From contig CM049316.1 in NCBI GenBank assembly GCA_026874595.1, forward strand, positions 6,340,339-6,404,338: 64,000 bases of DNA, in the 5' to 3' direction. The notes below the pieces were generated by a model, which was given only the letters and a program-made list of their open reading frames with translations, was not told where the DNA came from and did not search any database. The translations under genes were made by a program, and so were the position numbers. The DNA comes from Sipunculus nudus. Its lineage: Eukaryota > Annelida > Sipuncula > Golfingiida > Sipunculidae. Positions 60,552-64,000 of this stretch are shown here, in pieces (the stretch's first letter is position 1; every line of letters begins with the position of its first letter).

Positions 60552-61560
60552 TTCATCCGTTCTTTTTTTATGCTCTAGTGGCTGTGTTTCTTATTGTCTC
60601 AATTTTCCTGTGTAATGAATTTGTTCTTTTCCTTCTTTTGGCTAATCTCTCAGTTTCTCTAAAATCATCATCCTTGGCTCTTTTTCTTTTCTTGGAAGTT
60701 GATTCTCTGACACATTCCCTTTGTCTATAGATTTCATTTTGCCTAGCAATCTGTTTTTGTTTATTAACTGTTCTTTCTTGTTGTCTATAAGTTTCATTTC
60801 GCCTGGCAGTTTGCTTCTGTTCTTTCTCAGCTTCTCTTTCTTGTGCCCTACGAACTTGATCTTTTCTTATCTTTTGATTGTATGCTTTCTCTGCAGAACG
60901 TTCTTTTTGTCTGTAAGTTTCATTTAGACTAGCAGTTTGCTTATGTTGTTTGTCAGCTTCTCTCTCTTGTGCCCTTCGAACTTGATCTTTTCTTATCTTC
61001 TGATTATATGCTTTCTCTGCAGAACGTTCTTTTGTCTGTAGGTTTCATTTAGTCTAGCAGTATGATGTTTGTCAGCTTCTCTCTCTTGTGCCCTTCGAAC
61101 TCTTTTTCTTTTCTTGGAAGTTGATTCTCTGACACATTCCCTTTGTCTATAGATTTCATTTTGCCTAGCAATCTGTTTTTGTTTATTAACTGTTCTTTCT
61201 TGTTGTCTATAAGTTTCATTTCGCCTGGCAGTTTGCTTCTGTTCTTTCTCAGCTTCTCTTTCTTGTGCCCTACGAACTTGATCTTTTCTTATCTTCTGAT
61301 TATATGCTTTCTCTGCAGAACGTTCTTTTTGTCTGTATGTTTCATTAAGTCTAGCAGTTTGCTTCTGTTGTTTCTCAGCTTCTCTCTCATGTGCCCTTCA
61401 AACATCATTTTGTCTGACAGCTTGCTTCTGTTGTTTCTCAGCCTTTCTTTCTTTTTGTCTACAAGCTTCGTTTTGTCTTGATAACAGCTTTCTTTGTTGA
61501 TCTTTTAGGCGTTCTATTTCCCTGTTAGCATTCTTTTCTGTCGCATGTACTCTTTCAAAT
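60552..61560 (-). pseudogene. Helentron charged coiled-coil repeat region
   Basis: The minus strand encodes repeated basic/acidic segments such as TARRNETYRQQER, KQIARQNEIYRQRE and RKDQVRRAQEREAEK, with a period near 41 residues (123 bp). A 422-bp block (about 60700-61080) is duplicated at 61120-61500. Since 422 is not a multiple of three, the duplication itself shifts the frame. Plus-strand frames over this region are shadows. Similar Arg/Glu-rich heptads precede the Cys-rich domain in other Helentron proteins, from memory. Confidence 0.75.
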
Positions 61561-61709
61561 ACAGTTTTCTGTTAATTTTTAGTTGCTGATCTCTAAAGTA
61601 TTCTTGGATCAAATGAACACCTTGTTGAGAATCATTTTCATGTTCAGGTCTGCTTTAATTTACCGTGTCCATGAGGTCTGTGTTTGACTGGGTTGCTTGC
61701 TTTAGCTGG

Positions 61710-62198
61710 TTATCTGAACTGGTAGACTTTGGTTTGGCGTTTCAGTCCAAGTTTAAATGCTTTAATTGTAACTTGGTTTATTCTGAAATAGGTCACTTCA
61801 AACATAGTTGCATTCATCATATTTGCATAGTTTGATATATACTGAAAGAATTCTGACTGCAATTCAAATGCAAGAAGAACTGATGTGCCACATTGTGCCG
61901 GATACCCATGATGATATCTGCTGTGTAGATCAAACATATAGTAACAATTCTGCTGATATGAAATTGCAATTGCGTTTCCTCCAACTATAATAAGACCACA
62001 TTTCTTTGAAGTGATTTCTGCCAAGGCATCCTGGTAAAACATATAGGGTGCTTGCACATCTGAATGATTGAGGAAACCACCAGTGATCAAGGTTGGTTTT
62101 ATCTTGAAATTATGATCAAGACATTGTACATACTCTTGTATTTCATCCCAAGCCATGTATCCTTTATCTGTTTTATTTGATCTGGTATGTTTGTTCAA
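61710..62198 (-). pseudogene. Helentron cysteine-protease-like domain (OTU/C76-like), N-terminally incomplete
   Basis: 162 codons. Residues about 40-120 hold PTLITGGFLNHSDVQAPY, GLIIVGGNAIAISYQ, CYYMFDLHSRYHHG and CGTSVLLAFE. The FDxHSR segment with a downstream GTSVLL is typical of protease-like domains attached to Helentron proteins, and its His would be catalytic. The catalytic Cys expected further N-terminal is not visible; upstream sequence dissolves into low-complexity repeats. The frame ends at a stop (61710) before the coiled-coil region, so it is either a separate protein or broken here. Confidence 0.65.
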
Positions 62199-62214
62199 CT
62201 TATTTAATCTTGCT

Positions 62215-62560
62215 TTTTGTTCTTGCTTTTTGTTCTTGCTTTTCTGTTCGAGCTTTTTTAGATCTTGCTTTCTTGTTCAATCTTATTTGATCTGGTTTTG
62301 ATCTGGTTTTATTTGATCTGGAATTTTGCTTAAGTTTTGATCTGTTTTTTTGTTCAGGTTTTGATCTTGATTTTCGCTTAGGTTTTGATGTGAAATTTTG
62401 CTCGTTTGATCTGGATTTTTGCTCAGGTTTTGATCTGGATTTTTGCTCTGGATTTTGCTCAGGTTTTACTCTGGAGTTTTGCTCAGGTTTTGATCTGGTT
62501 ATTTTTGTCCGAGTTTTGTTTGATCTGGAGTTTTTGTTTAAGTTATGTTTGATTTAGCTT
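62215..62560 (-). repeat. Low-complexity GATCTGG/TTTTGCTC repeat, probably coding upstream part
   Basis: Plus-strand phrases such as GTTTTGATCTGG and TTTTTGCTCAGGTTTTGATC alternate. The minus strand encodes short Lys/Ser/Arg-rich KPEQKSRSKPEQ-like repeats in several frames, adjoining the protease-like frame. It may be an expanded low-complexity N-terminus of the Helentron protein. Confidence 0.6.
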
Positions 62561-63099
62561 GTATAGTATCTGGCCTTTTTGTTCGTGAAATTTTTATCTG
62601 AGTTTGGTGGAGGTTATATACCAACCCTAGCAGGTATCTGAAAAAGAAACAAAAAAATTATATTGTTGGTAAATTTTAAATAAAAAGTGTTTAAAGAATC
62701 AAAAGGATGTCGAATTTCACCTTCCTGAAACATATCAGTTTTGTGCTAACATTTCTTTCATCGCTGCAGGCAGCTACCTGTCCTAATGGTATGAAAGCTG
62801 TAAACCGCCTGAGTAACGCGTGGTCTAAAAAGACTGTTTTGTCCTACATGGCTTCTTGTTGTTTTCCCAAGCGCAATACTAATGTGGTTTGAAAATGACA
62901 AAATAGCCGTTGAAAATGGCAAAGTTTATGGTTAATGCCTATAATCCTGTTGTAAAACCTGGTTCCGGTTTTAGCATAAAAGTTGCAAAGTCACAGCAAA
63001 TATGTCAGATGTCGTACATGGTTTTTTAGTGAAGTTAAATAAAAAAGGACACCTTTGGCTTTGATAGGTAGGTTTAATTCTCACTACAAGTCGAGAATG
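62561..63099. other. No gene recognised
   Basis: Includes a minus-strand TTTTTTTGTTTCTTTTTCAG (62641-62662), a good 3' splice-site look-alike upstream of the Helentron frames. Otherwise short frames only. Confidence 0.4.
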
Positions 63100-63600
63100 A
63101 ACTTTAAACCTAAGCTGGGTTGGAAACTGTACAAATGTTGTTCGTTGAGTGCTAATTACTGGCATATAAATTAAAATATGGTTAAATTAAAAAATTTAAT
63201 AGCTGTGCTAAATATTGTCACTGTACATCAGTCTCTTAAGTTTAAATGAAATACCTTAATATGTAAGAAAATGGAGCAATGAGCGAAACAAAACAAAAAA
63301 TTATCAGGACTTGTTCATTGACAACCGGAGCCTGTGACCTTCATCTTTGGATTCCTAATCCCTGTATGCAATACATATGTGAAATACAAAAGCGATAGGG
63401 TAGGGCATAAGTGGTAGCAAAGTTATAAAGAGTTAACAAAACTTTAACCTGAGGCTGAGCTGTGTTTACAAATTCCAGAAATTAAAATATGGAAAAAGTG
63501 TTAATACCTGTGCTAGGTATTGTCACTGTACATCAGTGTATTAAGTTTAACTGGAATTTCCTCTTTAGCAATATACAAAATGTATAAGCAATATTGCCAA
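63100..63600 (+). repeat. Tandem duplication, 305-bp offset, diverged
   Basis: ATTGTCACTGTACATCAGT is at 63214 and 63519, with AATTAAAATATGG upstream and TTAAGTTTAA downstream conserved in both. Outside these lines the copies are considerably diverged. Confidence 0.8.
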
Positions 63601-63739
63601 TAGCACTGAGCAGTATCATGTAGCACATTTCAAGACCAAATAAATGAAAATCACTATTTACATGAACAAACAGACACCAAAGAGTTTTAAAATACAACAT
63701 ATTTAATCATTTTACAGTAAATCAGCGTCTTTATTTCAG

Positions 63740-63922
63740 TTAAATCTTCCATCAAGGATTCTATCACGTGTCATCATTGTTCGACCACAAGCCAAATTTC
63801 AAACAGTTGAGCTGCCTGAATATCCTGATTATCACCCAACCTCGTCACTTGGATTTGTAAGCAACAAAGAATTTCTTCAAAACCTAATGAACATAATCAA
63901 TCGATGGCGTTGTATCCTATAA
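63740..63922 (+). CDS. Candidate terminal exon, unrecognised product
   Basis: A TTTATTTCAG acceptor-like sequence ends at 63739. From 63740 a frame stays open for 60 codons to a TAA at 63920-63922. It encodes PSRILSRVIIVRPQAKFQTV, ELPEYPDYHPTSSLGF and a hydrophobic end (NIINRWRCIL). The composition looks protein-like and unlike the surrounding AT-rich noise, but I do not recognise the family and no partner exon is visible inside the window. Confidence 0.3.
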   Translation, partial: LNLPSRILSRVIIVRPQAKFQTVELPEYPDYHPTSSLGFVSNKEFLQNLMNIINRWRCIL

Positions 63923-64000
63923 CTCCACTACATGAATTATTGCCTCATTGAATTAAAAAATTGTAAAAAGCAAATGTCCGCACCTTGTTCCCGCCTGTTT

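Larger units (their letters stand above)
55315..62640 (-). mobile_element. Helentron (Helitron2-type rolling-circle transposon), degenerate
   Basis: Minus-strand order: cysteine-protease-like domain (61710-62198), charged coiled-coil repeats (60552-61560), Cys-rich N-terminal domain (59880-60551), pre-Rep region (59316-59693), HUH Rep (58449-59303), linker (57736-58509), Pif1-type helicase (56170-57603), helicase motif VI joined to an AP-endonuclease-like domain (55315-56362). A RepHel protein with a C-terminal endonuclease distinguishes Helentrons from canonical Helitrons. Such elements move by single-strand nicking and rolling-circle replication. The copy has at least seven frame breaks. 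A pyrimidine tract plus CAG on the minus strand near 62643 may be a 3' splice site. Confidence 0.9.

Noticed and set aside
60721-61481. Plus-strand hydrophobic frames resembling membrane proteins (60721-60927 and 61143-61481)
   Set aside because: Antisense shadows of the Arg/Glu-rich coiled-coil repeats of the Helentron.

Overview
This is a 64-kb window of eukaryotic nuclear DNA. It is AT-rich and dominated by repeats, with no confidently recognisable host gene. Three things suggest a marine invertebrate, most likely a bivalve mollusc (an inference from repeat types, not a marker gene): a Helentron-class rolling-circle transposon, LINEs of L1/Tx1 and CR1/Rex-like types, and long-unit minisatellites. 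Nearly all long open frames are artefacts of tandem repeats or broken transposon genes.

Layout. 1-1210 holds nothing recognised. 1211-5262 is a minisatellite whose core unit is 44 bp, itself a dimer of an older 22-bp unit, with a 19-unit (836-bp) higher-order duplication. 5263-9974 is unannotated apart from homopolymer and G-quadruplex-like tracts. 9975-12440 is a second minisatellite (38 bp) in which most units carry a splice-donor-like motif. 12441-33940 is a graveyard of dispersed repeats: two converging LINE fragments (15.6 and 16.3 kb), a tandemly organised repeat family called E here (18.0 and 27.2 kb, with an inverted end at 54.4 kb), a family R (21.3, 24.0 and 29.7 kb), LINE 3' ends on the minus strand (22.9, 29.4 and 31.3 kb) and a tRNA-derived SINE (31.74 kb).

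34.5-39.9 kb is an almost full-length, inactivated L1/Tx1-type LINE on the minus strand: ORF1 with a coiled coil, then ORF2 with endonuclease, reverse transcriptase and a C-terminal CCHC-like motif. It lies between two 96%-identical copies of another repeat (A at 34.0 kb, B at 40.1 kb). 43.5-54.3 kb is a 39-bp satellite split by about 5.4 kb of other DNA. That insert carries a degenerate plus-strand gene (44.5-48.9 kb) that reads as an XPG/FEN-like nuclease protein with an N-terminal Cys/His motif, and is probably a DNA-transposon gene. At its right junction a 146-bp unit that includes 9 bp of non-satellite sequence is repeated exactly three times.

55.3-62.6 kb is a Helentron on the minus strand, in transcription order: cysteine-protease-like domain, charged coiled-coil repeats, Cys-rich N-terminal domain, HUH Rep nuclease with intact HxH, Pif1-type helicase with intact Walker motifs, and an AP-endonuclease-like domain. 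Several frameshifts break it. The last 1.4 kb has a 305-bp tandem duplication and one small open segment (63740-63922) that could be a terminal exon.

The elements act independently: each autonomous transposon would have encoded its own mobilisation machinery, and all visible copies are damaged. The most notable points are the XPG-like element inside the satellite, the 9-bp junction caught in satellite amplification, and the full Helentron domain order.
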